Below, one piece after another: positions 8,753 through 16,734 of a stretch of DNA of 29,079 nt. The DNA comes from Bacteroidaceae bacterium. Lineage in GTDB: Bacteria > Bacteroidota > Bacteroidia > Bacteroidales > Bacteroidaceae. Location: positions 1-29,079 of the forward strand of contig CAADWS010000197.1 of assembly GCA_900752815.1 (NCBI GenBank), given 5' to 3'. The notes beneath the pieces are model-generated. The model worked only from the letters and a program-made list of their open reading frames with translations, was not told the origin of the DNA and searched no databases. Position numbers and translations under genes: made by a program. Each line of letters begins with the position of its first letter. Position 1 is the first letter of the stretch.

Positions 8753-9360
8753 ATCCACTCACCGTTGATAAAGTTCTTCAAAATCAGTTCTCCCACATCG
8801 CCACTCTTTTCCGGATGAAACTGGGTGGCAAAAAAATTATCTTTCCGCATTGCTGCACTATAGGTCACTCCGCCATATGTAGTCTCAGCCTGGGTATATT
8901 CGCATACGGGAGCATAATAACTGTGCACATAATATACATAACTTTCATCGGAAAGTCCGGAAAAAAGAGGTCCTTGGAGACGGGAAAGCGTATTCCAACC
9001 GATATGTGGCACTTTGAGCCGTTCTCCCGGCATCGCGACAAACTTGCGAACGCGTACGCCTTTGAATATTCCCAGACAGGACGTGTCGCCCTCTTCCGAA
9101 CTTTCACAGAAAAGCTGTTGGCCGATGCAGATGCCGAGAACTGGTTGCTCCAAACTCAGGATCAGCCGGTCAAGCTGCCGTTTGCGAAGATAAGCCATCG
9201 TGTTGGCCGCCTCCCCTTGTCCGGGGACTATAATCCGGTCGGCGCTACGGAGCACATCAGCATCATCACTGACCAGCGGTTCCACTCCCAAACGCCGTAA
9301 AGCGTTGACTACAGAACGGATGTTGCCCGCATTATATTGCAATACCACTACCTTTTTCAT
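8749..9360 (-). CDS. hisH: imidazole glycerol phosphate synthase glutaminase subunit HisH
   Basis: HisH is a class-I glutamine amidotransferase that supplies ammonia to HisF. The nucleophile is Cys78 in GICIGQQLFCE, and the His-Glu pair is in QFHPEKSG near the C-terminus. Preceding features include YNAGNIRSV near the start and PGQGEA. The start MKKVVVLQYN (9360) matches the usual N-terminus; two upstream ATGs (9369, 9366) add only three residues. The 203-residue length is normal. It follows hisB by about 15 bases and its stop overlaps the hisA start. Confidence 0.97.
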   Translation of the reverse strand: MKKVVVLQYNAGNIRSVVNALRRLGVEPLVSDDADVLRSADRIIVPGQGEAANTMAYLRKRQLDRLILSLEQPVLGICIGQQLFCESSEEGDTSCLGIFKGVRVRKFVAMPGERLKVPHIGWNTLSRLQGPLFSGLSDESYVYYVHSYYAPVCEYTQAETTYGGVTYSAAMRKDNFFATQFHPEKSGDVGELILKNFINGEWI

Positions 9361-9375
9361 GCTCATCATGATTAC

Positions 9376-10452
9376 TTACAAAGACCCCTTACTGGAAGGC
9401 AGCACCAAATGACGCACATCCCGTTCCACAGCCACTTTCACGGCTCTGGCAAAGGCTTTGAAGATACCTTCTATCTTGTGATGCTCATTTTCTCCCTCCG
9501 CTTTTATATTCAGATTCATGGCTGCCGCATCGCTCAGGCTCTTGAAAAAATGGAAAAACATTTCCGTGGGCATATCGCCAATACGTTCACGCCGGAATTC
9601 GGCATTCCATTGCAACCAGGGCCGGCCACCGAAATCAAGAGCCACCTGGCACAGGCAGTCGTCCATCGGCAAACAATAGCCATAACGGCTGATACCCAAC
9701 TTCCGCCCCAGACACTTGCGCAAGCATTCGCCCAAGGCAAGACCGGTATCTTCGATGGTATGATGCTCATCTACCTCAAGATCGCCGGTTACATGTACCG
9801 TCAGAGACAATCCTCCGTGATGAGCCAATTGCGAAAGCATATGATCGAAGAAGCCGATTCCGGTGGCAACATCACAGTGCCCTTCGCGGTCGAGGTCAAT
9901 ACGCACCAGCACATCCGTCTCACGGGTTGTACGGCGCACTTCGCCAGTGCGTTCTCCCGCCACCAGAATTTCCGTAATGCGTTTCCAGTCGAGCCCATTC
10001 GATGAAATCTGTAAAGCTTTACATCCCAAATTTTCCGCCAGCTGCACGTCTGTGGACCGGTCGCCTATAACATAAGAATTTTCCATGTCATAGCTTCCGT
10101 CAAGATAATGGGTCAGCATCCCGATGCCGGGCTTGCGTGTAGGAGCGTTGTCCTCCGGGAAATGACGGTCAATCAATATTTCATCAAACTCCACTCCTTC
10201 TCCCTTCAACGTATCCAGCACAAATTGCTGCACCGGCCAAAACGTTTCTTCCGGAAATGAAGAGGTCCCCAACCCGTCCTGATTGGTCACCATGACAAAT
10301 TCAAAATCGGTCAACTCGCGTATTGTCGTCAATGCCCGGAATACCCCCGGCAGAAAACTGAGTTTTGAGAAATCATCAATCTGCTCATCGGCCGGCTCAG
10401 CTATCAGCGTACCGTCCCGATCAATAAAAAGTGCACGTTTCAGTGTCTTCAT
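9376..10452 (-). CDS. hisB: bifunctional histidinol-phosphatase / imidazoleglycerol-phosphate dehydratase HisB
   Basis: The N-terminal half (about residues 1-165) is a HAD-type histidinol-phosphate phosphatase with FIDRDGTL and [16 protein letters not shown]. The C-terminal half (about 170-358) is the IGP dehydratase with paired metal-binding motifs [24 protein letters not shown] and [12 protein letters not shown]. It therefore covers steps 6 and 8 of the pathway. The loop that in the E. coli enzyme contains zinc-binding cysteines reads [14 protein letters not shown] here and has no cysteines. The start at 10452 ([14 protein letters not shown]) gives 358 residues. In-frame ATGs at 10476 and 10485 would add 8-11 polar residues and cannot be excluded. 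Confidence 0.96.
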   Translation of the reverse strand: MKTLKRALFIDRDGTLIAEPADEQIDDFSKLSFLPGVFRALTTIRELTDFEFVMVTNQDGLGTSSFPEETFWPVQQFVLDTLKGEGVEFDEILIDRHFPEDNAPTRKPGIGMLTHYLDGSYDMENSYVIGDRSTDVQLAENLGCKALQISSNGLDWKRITEILVAGERTGEVRRTTRETDVLVRIDLDREGHCDVATGIGFFDHMLSQLAHHGGLSLTVHVTGDLEVDEHHTIEDTGLALGECLRKCLGRKLGISRYGYCLPMDDCLCQVALDFGGRPWLQWNAEFRRERIGDMPTEMFFHFFKSLSDAAAMNLNIKAEGENEHHKIEGIFKAFARAVKVAVERDVRHLVLPSSKGSL

Positions 10453-10501
10453 CTTATTTTCATCTTCCTGTTTCATGATTTTCAAAAAGTGCGGAATAAA
10501 A

Positions 10502-12847
10502 TCAACGCATTTCCAAATCCTTGAGTGCTGCCAGCAGAGAATTATTCTCGTCCGGCGTACCTATCGTGATACGCAAACAGTTGTGACAAAGAGAAACACG
10601 GCTGCGATTACGCACAATGATACCACGCCGCGCCAATTCATCATAAACGAAAGGAGCATCGGGCACTTTCACCAACAGGAAATTGGCATCACTCGGATAC
10701 ACTTTCTCACAAATATCCAATGCCGTCAAAGCCTCCGCCATCCGCTGCCGCTCCGCAAGAATCTGCTCCACCCAACCGGTGATTTCATCCTGACGGTCGA
10801 GCATTTGCAAAGCCTGCTGCTGAGTAAGGATATTCACGTTGTATGGATACTTTACCTTATTGAGATATTCCACAATTTCCTCAGAAGTAATGGCTGCTCC
10901 CAAACGGATACCCGCCGAGGCCCAAGCCTTCGAAAAAGTGGAAAGCACCATCAGACGCGGATAGGTATTCACCCAAGCAACCACAGACGCACCGGGTGCG
11001 AAGTCTCCATAAGCTTCATCCACCACCACAATACCTGGGAAACTGCGTAAAAGCGATTCTATTTCATGGCGCGGCAGAAGATTTCCTGTAGGATTGTTAG
11101 GGCTGCAAAGGAATATGGCTTTGGTATGCGCATCGGTTGCCTCAAGCAACCGGGATGCCGTAAACGTAAAGTCGGCATTCAGCATGACGCGTCGATATTC
11201 CACATCATTAGTCGCCGCACACACTGCATACATGCCATAAGTAGGCTCAATGGCCACTACATTGTCAACCTCCGGACGGCAGAACACACGGAATACCAAG
11301 TCAATGGCTTCATCGCTTCCGTTACCCAAAAAGATTTGGCCGGGTTTCACTCCTTTCAGTTGCGCCAGCCGTTCCTTCAACAAAGTCTGCTGCGGGTCAG
11401 GATAACGGTTGACCGGTGCATTATAAGGATTCTCGTTGGCATCCAGAAAGACCGTCGCCTCATGTCCTGAATACTCATCACGCGCGCAACTGTACGGAGC
11501 CATTGCCAGAACGTTCGGACGCACCAATGCCGATATTTCTCCCCGCGTCTCCGCATCACGTGCCGCACGACAAGCAGCAACCCGCACTGACATGGCCCGT
11601 CGGTGTCCCTCCAGTTCCTCAGCCGCAGCCATCAGTTCAACGGCACGTCCGATACTGAGTATTCCTTCGGGAGTCAGTTCCTGATAGGTAATTTTCCGCA
11701 TAAAGCTATCCAGGCACAGCCCACTGTAGGAACGGGCATACCCCATCGTAGGCAATGTATGGTTGGTGCCTGAAGCATAATCACCGGCACTTTCACAACT
11801 GAAATGCCCCAAAAATATGGAGCCCGCATGACGAATCTGCTGTCCTACGTATCCCGGCATGGCTGTTGCCACCACCAAATGTTCCGGCGCATAAGCGTTG
11901 GTAAACTCAATCGCATCAGACATGGATGACAGCACCACGGTCTTACTCGATTCCAGCGCTTTCCGGGCAATGTCACGACGCGGCAATTCTGCCAACTGTC
12001 TCTCGACTTCAGCCGCCACAGCCTTTGCCAGTTCCTGACTGGTCGTAACCAGCATGGCCTGACTGTCGGGTCCGTGTTCTGCCTGACTCAACAAATCGGC
12101 AGCCACAAACTCCGGGTGCGCCGTCTCATCGGCCAGGACCTCCACTTCGCTGGGACCGGCAGGCATATCTATGGCAACGCCCCGCAACGAAACCCACTGC
12201 TTTGCAGCCATGACATACTGATTGCCCGGACCGAATATTTTGTCTACACGCGGCACACTCTCCGTCCCCACGGCCATTGCTGCAATAGCCTGAGCACCAC
12301 CCACCTTGTAAACGGCAGTAATGCCGCAAAGCGATGCAGCGAACAAGATAGCAGGATGCACGGTTCCGTCCTTACGGGGAGGGGTACACAATACCACCTG
12401 CCGGCATCCGGCTATACGGGCCGGTATACCCAACATCAGCACGGTTGAAAAGAGGGGAGCCGAACCGCCAGGAATATACAACCCGACCCGAGAAATAGGT
12501 ACGGCACGCTGTTCGCAAAGAACCCCGGGCGCTGTTTCCACCTGTATTTTGGAAAAACGCTGCGCAGAATGGAACCGCTCTATCTGTGTATAAGCCTGCC
12601 GGATTGCATCCTGCAAAGCCGCATCCACCTGCTCGGCAGCCGATGCCATTTCGCTCTCACTCACGAGCAACCGTTCCGGCCTCACCTGGTCAAACCGCTC
12701 TTCAAAATCGAATAGCGCCGCATCTCCGCGGGCTGAAACCCCATCAACAATAGGACGTATTACATCAAAAAGTTGCGTCACATCCAGTGAAGGCCGCTTC
12801 ACCAATGATTTCCATTCGGATCGGGCCGGATATTTATATGTTTTCAT
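10502..12847 (-). CDS. hisDC: fused histidinol dehydrogenase - histidinol-phosphate aminotransferase (HisD-HisC)
   Basis: One open frame of 781 codons holds two complete enzymes. Residues 1 to about 430 are HisD, oxidising L-histidinol to histidine with NAD and zinc. Zinc/catalytic residues are visible: Gln255 and His258 (SQAEHG), Glu322-His323 (PEHL), Asp356 (AGDYASG) and His415 (LEGHRR). Residues from about 436 to 781 are HisC, a fold-type I PLP transaminase, with [35 protein letters not shown], the PLP lysine Lys640 ([11 protein letters not shown]) and the C-terminal LRITIGT. The junction (about residues 425-440, near 11530-11570) has almost no linker, and no stop or plausible restart is seen there. 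HisD and HisC are usually separate adjacent genes, so this looks like loss of the hisD stop codon with both domains kept intact. Confidence 0.95.
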   Translation of the reverse strand: MKTYKYPARSEWKSLVKRPSLDVTQLFDVIRPIVDGVSARGDAALFDFEERFDQVRPERLLVSESEMASAAEQVDAALQDAIRQAYTQIERFHSAQRFSKIQVETAPGVLCEQRAVPISRVGLYIPGGSAPLFSTVLMLGIPARIAGCRQVVLCTPPRKDGTVHPAILFAASLCGITAVYKVGGAQAIAAMAVGTESVPRVDKIFGPGNQYVMAAKQWVSLRGVAIDMPAGPSEVEVLADETAHPEFVAADLLSQAEHGPDSQAMLVTTSQELAKAVAAEVERQLAELPRRDIARKALESSKTVVLSSMSDAIEFTNAYAPEHLVVATAMPGYVGQQIRHAGSIFLGHFSCESAGDYASGTNHTLPTMGYARSYSGLCLDSFMRKITYQELTPEGILSIGRAVELMAAAEELEGHRRAMSVRVAACRAARDAETRGEISALVRPNVLAMAPYSCARDEYSGHEATVFLDANENPYNAPVNRYPDPQQTLLKERLAQLKGVKPGQIFLGNGSDEAIDLVFRVFCRPEVDNVVAIEPTYGMYAVCAATNDVEYRRVMLNADFTFTASRLLEATDAHTKAIFLCSPNNPTGNLLPRHEIESLLRSFPGIVVVDEAYGDFAPGASVVAWVNTYPRLMVLSTFSKAWASAGIRLGAAITSEEIVEYLNKVKYPYNVNILTQQQALQMLDRQDEITGWVEQILAERQRMAEALTALDICEKVYPSDANFLLVKVPDAPFVYDELARRGIIVRNRSRVSLCHNCLRITIGTPDENNSLLAALKDLEMR

Positions 12848-12879
12848 TTTACCTTTTTCTTATTGGGTTATAAGCCGGT

Positions 12880-12904
12880 GCAGACAAGTGTCCGCCTTGT
12901 CTGC
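12880..12904 (-). other. intercistronic hairpin between hisG and hisDC
   Basis: A perfect 9-bp stem, GCAGACAAG (12880-12888) with CTTGTCTGC (12896-12904), and a 7-base loop sit in the 62-base gap after the hisG stop. No U-run follows on the minus strand, so it is not an ordinary intrinsic terminator. It may protect the hisG message end or be a processing site. Confidence 0.6.
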
Positions 12905-12909
12905 CGGTG

Positions 12910-13761
12910 TCAAATCATCATTTTCTCAATGGGCAGCACAAGAATACCTTGCGCACCTTTTTCCTTTAACTTGCCGATAATCTCCCAAAAACAGGTTTCC
13001 GACAATACGGTATGGATGCTGCACCACCCTTCCTGCGCCAACGGCATGACTGTCGGACTCTTGATTCCGGGCAGAACCGCCAGAATGTCCTCCACATGGT
13101 CGGCCGGAGCGTTCATCAGCACATATTTCTTGTCGGCAGCACTCAGCACGGCTTCTATGCGGAACAGCAGCCCCTCGAGAATGGCCCGCTTTTCATCGTC
13201 CAATTGGGGATTTGCCACCAGCACGGCTTCACTTTCAGCCACCACTTCCACCTCCTTCAGATTGTTGCTGACCAACGTGGAACCGGAACTGACTATATCA
13301 AAAATAGCGTCGGCCAACCCGATGGTCGTGGAAATCTCCACCGAACCTGTAATGACATGGATATGAGCATCTATACCTTTTTCATCAAAATAACGGCGGA
13401 GAATTTCCGGATATGAGGTAGCTACCCGCTTGCCTTGCAGCCATGACACTCCGTCGTAAGTTTCCCCTTTGGGAATGGCGATGGACAGCCGGCACGCTCC
13501 AAAGCCCAAATTCTTCACCGTCTCCACGTCACCGCCACGTTCCATCACTTCGTTCAGCCCCACGATACCGGCATCGGCCGTTCCGTCCGCTACCGTCTGC
13601 GGGATGTCATCATCTCGAAGGAACAACAGCTCCACAGGATAATTACGGGCTGCCACCAACAAGGTGCGTTTCATACTGCTTATTTTCAAGCCGGCCTCTT
13701 CCAGCAGCGCCATGGTGTCATCATGCAGGCGCCCTTTTGATTGTACTGCAATTCTCAGCAT
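12910..13761 (-). CDS. hisG: ATP phosphoribosyltransferase HisG (long form)
   Basis: HisG couples ATP and PRPP to give PR-ATP, the committed and usually histidine-feedback-inhibited step. The 283-residue length marks the long form. The N-terminal catalytic domains begin MLRIAVQSKGRLHDDT and include DDDIPQTVADGTADAGIVGLN. The phosphate/PRPP loop DIVSSGSTLVSNNLKE lies near residue 180. The last ~70 residues (SAADKKYVLMNAP through LVLPIEKMM) form the regulatory ACT-like domain. No HisZ would be required. It is the first enzyme gene of the operon, directly after the leader/attenuator. Confidence 0.97.
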   Translation of the reverse strand: MLRIAVQSKGRLHDDTMALLEEAGLKISSMKRTLLVAARNYPVELLFLRDDDIPQTVADGTADAGIVGLNEVMERGGDVETVKNLGFGACRLSIAIPKGETYDGVSWLQGKRVATSYPEILRRYFDEKGIDAHIHVITGSVEISTTIGLADAIFDIVSSGSTLVSNNLKEVEVVAESEAVLVANPQLDDEKRAILEGLLFRIEAVLSAADKKYVLMNAPADHVEDILAVLPGIKSPTVMPLAQEGWCSIHTVLSETCFWEIIGKLKEKGAQGILVLPIEKMMI

Positions 13762-13793
13762 ATTTTTATTTCTGTATTGTTAATAATCTGACT

Positions 13794-13837
13794 AAAAAAA
13801 GGGGCTCACCCAGTATTTCATACTACAGGAGAGCCCC
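13794..13837 (-). terminator. his attenuator: terminator hairpin with competing antiterminator
   Basis: On the minus strand GGGGCTC (13837-13831) pairs with GAGCCCC (13807-13801), with further inner pairing AGTAT/ATACT around a GAA loop, and is followed at once by seven T residues (13800-13794). The 3' arm motif GGTGAGC occurs a second time upstream at 13886-13880, spanning the leader-peptide stop codon. That copy can pair with GCTCTCC of the terminator 5' arm (13834-13828), and the fold is extended by GTGC (13871-13868) with GCAC (13843-13840). A ribosome stalled on the His codons leaves GGTGAGC free, so the antiterminator forms. A ribosome reaching the stop covers it, so the terminator forms. 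Confidence 0.88.
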
Positions 13838-13881
13838 ATGTGCCTTATTGAAAGTCCGTTTGAGAAAGCACCCGAACAAGC

Positions 13882-13944
13882 TCACCGTATCCTGCTGCGG
13901 TGATGATGATGGTGCAATTCTGTATGTACGAATCCTTTCTGCAT
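13882..13944 (-). CDS. hisL: histidine operon leader peptide HisL, 20 aa
   Basis: ATG at 13944 opens a 20-codon frame, MQKGFVHTEL followed by five consecutive His (codons 11-15) and RSRIR, ending in TGA at 13884-13882. A further His is codon 7, so 6 of 20 residues are histidine. It lies about 17 bases after the predicted transcription start and about 45 bases before the attenuator hairpin. The stop codon is embedded in the GGTGAGC antiterminator element. The peptide itself probably has no function; its translation senses charged tRNA-His. It is too short for most gene callers. Confidence 0.92.
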   Translation of the reverse strand: MQKGFVHTELHHHHHRSRIR

Positions 13945-13967
13945 GTATGTGTTTTTTAATTTGCTCA

Positions 13968-13975
13968 CAAATATA
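13968..13975 (-). promoter_or_regulatory. his operon promoter, -7 box
   Basis: TATATTTG on the minus strand (13975-13968) fits TAnnTTTG exactly. At the expected upstream distance the sequence is GCTG rather than TTTG, a weak -33. The predicted start near 13961 leaves a short untranslated leader before hisL. Confidence 0.65.
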
Positions 13976-14165
13976 GCGCATTTTTTTCATAATACAGCTT
14001 TTTCCCTCTTTTTTTATCAAAAAAATCATTTTTCTCCCTTTTTCGTAACCAATCTGTAATACATAAGCACTTTTTGCTCACCGGCAAGAGCAATTTCCCC
14101 GAAAAATCTCTCTTACCCTCTCAGGTTCTCCTTCCCAGCAAGCATCCATAACACAGAAAAAAGCG

Positions 14166-14173
14166 TAACTTTG
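14166..14173 (+). promoter_or_regulatory. -7 promoter box for the GH20 gene
   Basis: TAACTTTG fits the Bacteroidetes -7 box. No -33 TTTG is seen at 19 bases. Because the box covers an in-frame ATG at 14171, it supports the downstream start at 14216. Confidence 0.5.
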
Positions 14174-14215
14174 AAGCGCATAACTAAATCTATATTTCAA
14201 AAAACGCTGATACCC

Positions 14216-15868
14216 ATGATTAAGAGACTATTTCTTCTGGTTCTCTGCTGTGCTGCCACCGTTGCACAGGCTGGTGTCCCCGCCCGCATCATTCCCGCAC
14301 CTCTCCGGCAGACGAACAGCGCCGGCGAGTTTGTACTACCCGCACATTTCAGCATCTGCACCGCCGGGCTTCCCGACTCGCTCAAAAGCGAAGCGCTGTT
14401 CTTTGCCCGGGAAATGGAAGAGGCAACAGGAAAGCCCGTCCGCCTGACCCGGCATAAAAAGGCTCCGGTGCAGGTAATCCACCAATCCGTATCAGACAAT
14501 CCGGAGGCCTATCATTTACAGATAACATCACAAGGCATCCAACTGAAAGCCGGAACGTCAGCCGGATTTTTCTACGGTTTTCAAACCCTCAGAAAACTAT
14601 TGCCGCCTTACGGAACCCACCCGCAGAAAACGGATACCTGCTCAACCTATCATCTGCCGCTGACCGATATCCAGGACGAACCCCGCTTCATATACCGCGG
14701 TTTCATGCTTGACGTTGCACGCCATTTTTTCACCATCGAAGAGGTGAAGCGCGTCCTTGACATCATGGCCGCCTACAAAATGAATAAACTCCACCTGCAC
14801 CTTTCCGACGACCAGGGATTCCGGTTGGAAGTCAAGGGTTACCCGAAGTTAAACACTATCGGCAGCGTTCGCGATTATTCCTATGCAACCGATTTCAAAG
14901 GTACCCGCCAACGTACCAAAGGCAACCAGACTTACGGGCCCTACTATTATACCCGCCGGCAGATACGCGAACTCGTGGAATACGCACGGCACAGGCATAT
15001 CGACCTGATTCCGGAAATCGACATGCCGGGACACTTTGCCGCGGCTCTTTCCGCCTACCCCGAATTCAGTTGTACACCCCGGCAAAGACACTCCGTATTG
15101 TGCGACGAAAGCCACACACCCAGTATCCTCAACGTAGTCAATCCGCAGGCCATTCAATTTGCCAAAGATATTCTCGATGAGGTCATGAACCAGTTCCCCT
15201 ACCCATACTTCCATATCGGCGGTGACGAATGTACCACCTCACACTGGGAAAACAACGAAGAATGCCGGCAATTCATGCAGCAGCACGGATTCAGCCACTA
15301 CCGGCAGCTGCAAAGTTATTTCACCAAGACACTCGCCGACCACGTCCGTCCCAAAGGCTACCGCCTCATGGTGTGGAACGAGGCCATCACGGCCCCAGGT
15401 TCCGACCTCCAGATGATGGGTGAAAGCGGTGTACAGGTCATCTGCTGGACACAGGCCGAGAAGGCTGCCCGGAAAGCAGCAGAAATGGGTCTTCCCCTGA
15501 TTCTGGCGCCACAGCCCACATACTACATCAACCGCCTGCAAACCGATGCACCCGGCGAACCGGCAGGACCCGGAAAAGGAACAGAAACGCTGGAACAAGT
15601 CTACGCGTACAATCCCGCCAACAATGTCGGCCAGCAGCAGCTTCCTTATTATAAAGGTATACAGGCCTGCATGTGGACAGAATATATTGCCTCACCGGAA
15701 CACCTGGAATACATGATGCTCCCGCGTCTGATAGCTGTTGCCGAGTCTGCCTGGTCACAACCCGAAAACAAAGACTTCGCCGGATTCCTGCAGCGCCTGC
15801 GCACCGACCGGAAAGTGTGGGATCTCCAACGGTATACCTACGGGCCCCACTACCTTCTGCCCGAATAA
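14216..15868 (+). CDS. secreted beta-N-acetylhexosaminidase, glycoside hydrolase family 20
   Basis: This enzyme removes terminal GlcNAc or GalNAc from glycans such as mucin, N-glycan or chitobiose-type substrates, acting outside the cytoplasm. The 550-residue protein starts with a signal peptide (MIKRLFLLVL to about AQA at residue 19); the cysteines there do not form a good lipobox. A GH20b-like N-terminal domain covers about residues 20-150. The catalytic barrel follows, with LHLHLSDDQGFRLEVKGYPK, LIPEIDMPGHF and the catalytic pair Asp337-Glu338 in FHIGGDECTTSHW. Substrate-binding tryptophans appear in MVWNEA and VICWTQAE. The ATG at 14216 is preferred to 14171, which overlaps the -7 box and precedes the signal peptide. 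The nearby sialate esterase-like gene at 16735 suggests shared host-glycan foraging. Confidence 0.95.
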   Translation: MIKRLFLLVLCCAATVAQAGVPARIIPAPLRQTNSAGEFVLPAHFSICTAGLPDSLKSEALFFAREMEEATGKPVRLTRHKKAPVQVIHQSVSDNPEAYHLQITSQGIQLKAGTSAGFFYGFQTLRKLLPPYGTHPQKTDTCSTYHLPLTDIQDEPRFIYRGFMLDVARHFFTIEEVKRVLDIMAAYKMNKLHLHLSDDQGFRLEVKGYPKLNTIGSVRDYSYATDFKGTRQRTKGNQTYGPYYYTRRQIRELVEYARHRHIDLIPEIDMPGHFAAALSAYPEFSCTPRQRHSVLCDESHTPSILNVVNPQAIQFAKDILDEVMNQFPYPYFHIGGDECTTSHWENNEECRQFMQQHGFSHYRQLQSYFTKTLADHVRPKGYRLMVWNEAITAPGSDLQMMGESGVQVICWTQAEKAARKAAEMGLPLILAPQPTYYINRLQTDAPGEPAGPGKGTETLEQVYAYNPANNVGQQQLPYYKGIQACMWTEYIASPEHLEYMMLPRLIAVAESAWSQPENKDFAGFLQRLRTDRKVWDLQRYTYGPHYLLPE

Positions 15869-15971
15869 ACCTGCCGGATTCCCGACCGCCATCTCCAACG
15901 ATGCAACCGGAACGGAACAAATGAAAACTGATTTATATCCAAAAACGAAAACCTTCAAAGACATACAGCAA

Positions 15972-16328
15972 ATGAAAAAAATCACATTTCTCAACTATGC
16001 CTCGTGCAGCACCTGCCGGAAAGCAAAAAAATGGTTGGAAGAAAACCAGATTCACGCCGAGAGTCGCCCCAATCTGGAGCAAAACCCTACTGCCGAAGAG
16101 TTGACACAATGGACGGAACGAAGCGGAATGCCCGCAAAAAAATTCTTCAACACCAGCGGACAACTTTATAAGGAAATGCACCTCAAGGACCGGTTGCCCG
16201 GCATGAGCGAAAGTGAACAGATTGCCCTGCTGGCCTCCAACGGAAAACTGGTGAAACGCCCGCTAATCATCACCGAAGACACCGTCCTTGTCGGCTTCAA
16301 ACCCGAACTTTGGGAAAAATTGAAGTAA
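15972..16328 (+). CDS. Spx/ArsC-family thioredoxin-fold protein, 118 aa
   Basis: This small cytoplasmic protein has the arsenate reductase-like fold. It has an N-terminal beta strand and the redox motif NYASCSTCRKAKKWL (CxxC), then FFNTSGQLYKEM and the C-terminal VKRPLIITEDTVLVGFKPE that characterises the ArsC/Spx/YffB superfamily. The function in Bacteroidales is not established: real arsenate reduction, Spx-like transcription control and thiol reductase roles are all possible. The start MKKITFLNYA (15972) gives the normal length. The frame stays open upstream into the end of the GH20 gene, but that extension has no family similarity. It lies 103 bases after the GH20 stop and just before tRNA-Trp. 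Confidence 0.88.
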   Translation: MKKITFLNYASCSTCRKAKKWLEENQIHAESRPNLEQNPTAEELTQWTERSGMPAKKFFNTSGQLYKEMHLKDRLPGMSESEQIALLASNGKLVKRPLIITEDTVLVGFKPELWEKLK

Positions 16329-16346
16329 AAAAAGCGACTATTACTA

Positions 16347-16376
16347 TTGTCTTTTTCAAATAATATTCTACCTTTG
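16347..16376 (+). promoter_or_regulatory. tRNA-Trp promoter
   Basis: TTG (16347-16349), 19 bases, then TACCTTTG (16369-16376) fits the Bacteroidetes promoter, with ATTG in place of TTTG. The -7 box continues into CTTTGCACTCGC (16372-16383), identical to the tRNA-His promoter start region. Confidence 0.8.
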
Positions 16377-16387
16377 CACTCGCAAAT

Positions 16388-16460
16388 ACGGGAATAGCTC
16401 AGTCGGTAGAGCACTGGTCTCCAAAACCAGGTGTCGGGAGTTCGAGCCTCTCTTCCCGTG
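16388..16460 (+). tRNA. tRNA-Trp (anticodon CCA)
   Basis: A complete 73-base cloverleaf is visible. The 7-bp acceptor stem is ACGGGAA/TTCCCGT with discriminator G. The D stem is GCTC/GAGC and the anticodon stem CTGGT/ACCAG, with loop CTCCAAA giving anticodon CCA. The T stem GGGAG/CTCTC has loop TTCGAGC. The 3' CCA is not encoded. It stands alone between the Spx-like gene and the sialate esterase gene. Confidence 0.97.
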
Positions 16461-16607
16461 CGCAAAGGTGGAAAACGGGAGTAACTTCCCGATGCAATAC
16501 CGCCACGGAAAACGGCCTTACTCCAACAGGAAGAGGCAAACAGCGCATCAACGTTCCTTACCCGTTCGTCGATTTTTTTATTTTCATCCCTCTACAACGG
16601 CTCCCAC

Positions 16608-16641
16608 TCCGGAGAAGCCGAAAAGTCACTCCGGATTTTTT
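16608..16641 (+). terminator. probable intrinsic terminator downstream of tRNA-Trp
   Basis: TCCGGAG (16608-16614) pairs with CTCCGGA (16629-16635) across a 14-base loop, and TTTTTT (16636-16641) follows, continuing as CTTTCT. It lies about 150 bases after the tRNA and before the esterase gene, so it most likely ends the tRNA transcript. The rest of 16461-16734 shows no gene. Confidence 0.6.
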
Positions 16642-16734
16642 CTTTCTGCGGCTCAGGACCACTCCCCAGGCCCATTTGTCCCCAAGCTCAGCCGCCGTTA
16701 TGACACACCGTCCAACCTTTGATCTCTCCCCACT

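Noticed and set aside
13823..14029. 68-codon minus-strand frame over the his leader
   Set aside because: It overlaps the promoter, hisL and the attenuator in another frame. The His5 leader in the correct frame explains the region.
15738..15971. Upstream in-frame extension of the Spx/ArsC-like gene to 196 codons
   Set aside because: The extension overlaps the end of the GH20 gene and has no family similarity. The normal N-terminus begins at 15972.
16481..16496. CGGGAGTAACTTCCCG hairpin just after tRNA-Trp as a terminator
   Set aside because: The stem is short with a mismatch and no T-run follows. The hairpin at 16608 is a better candidate.
16468..16722. Open frame between tRNA-Trp and the esterase gene
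   Set aside because: It crosses a probable intrinsic terminator and its composition (Ser/Pro/Arg-rich) has no conserved feature.
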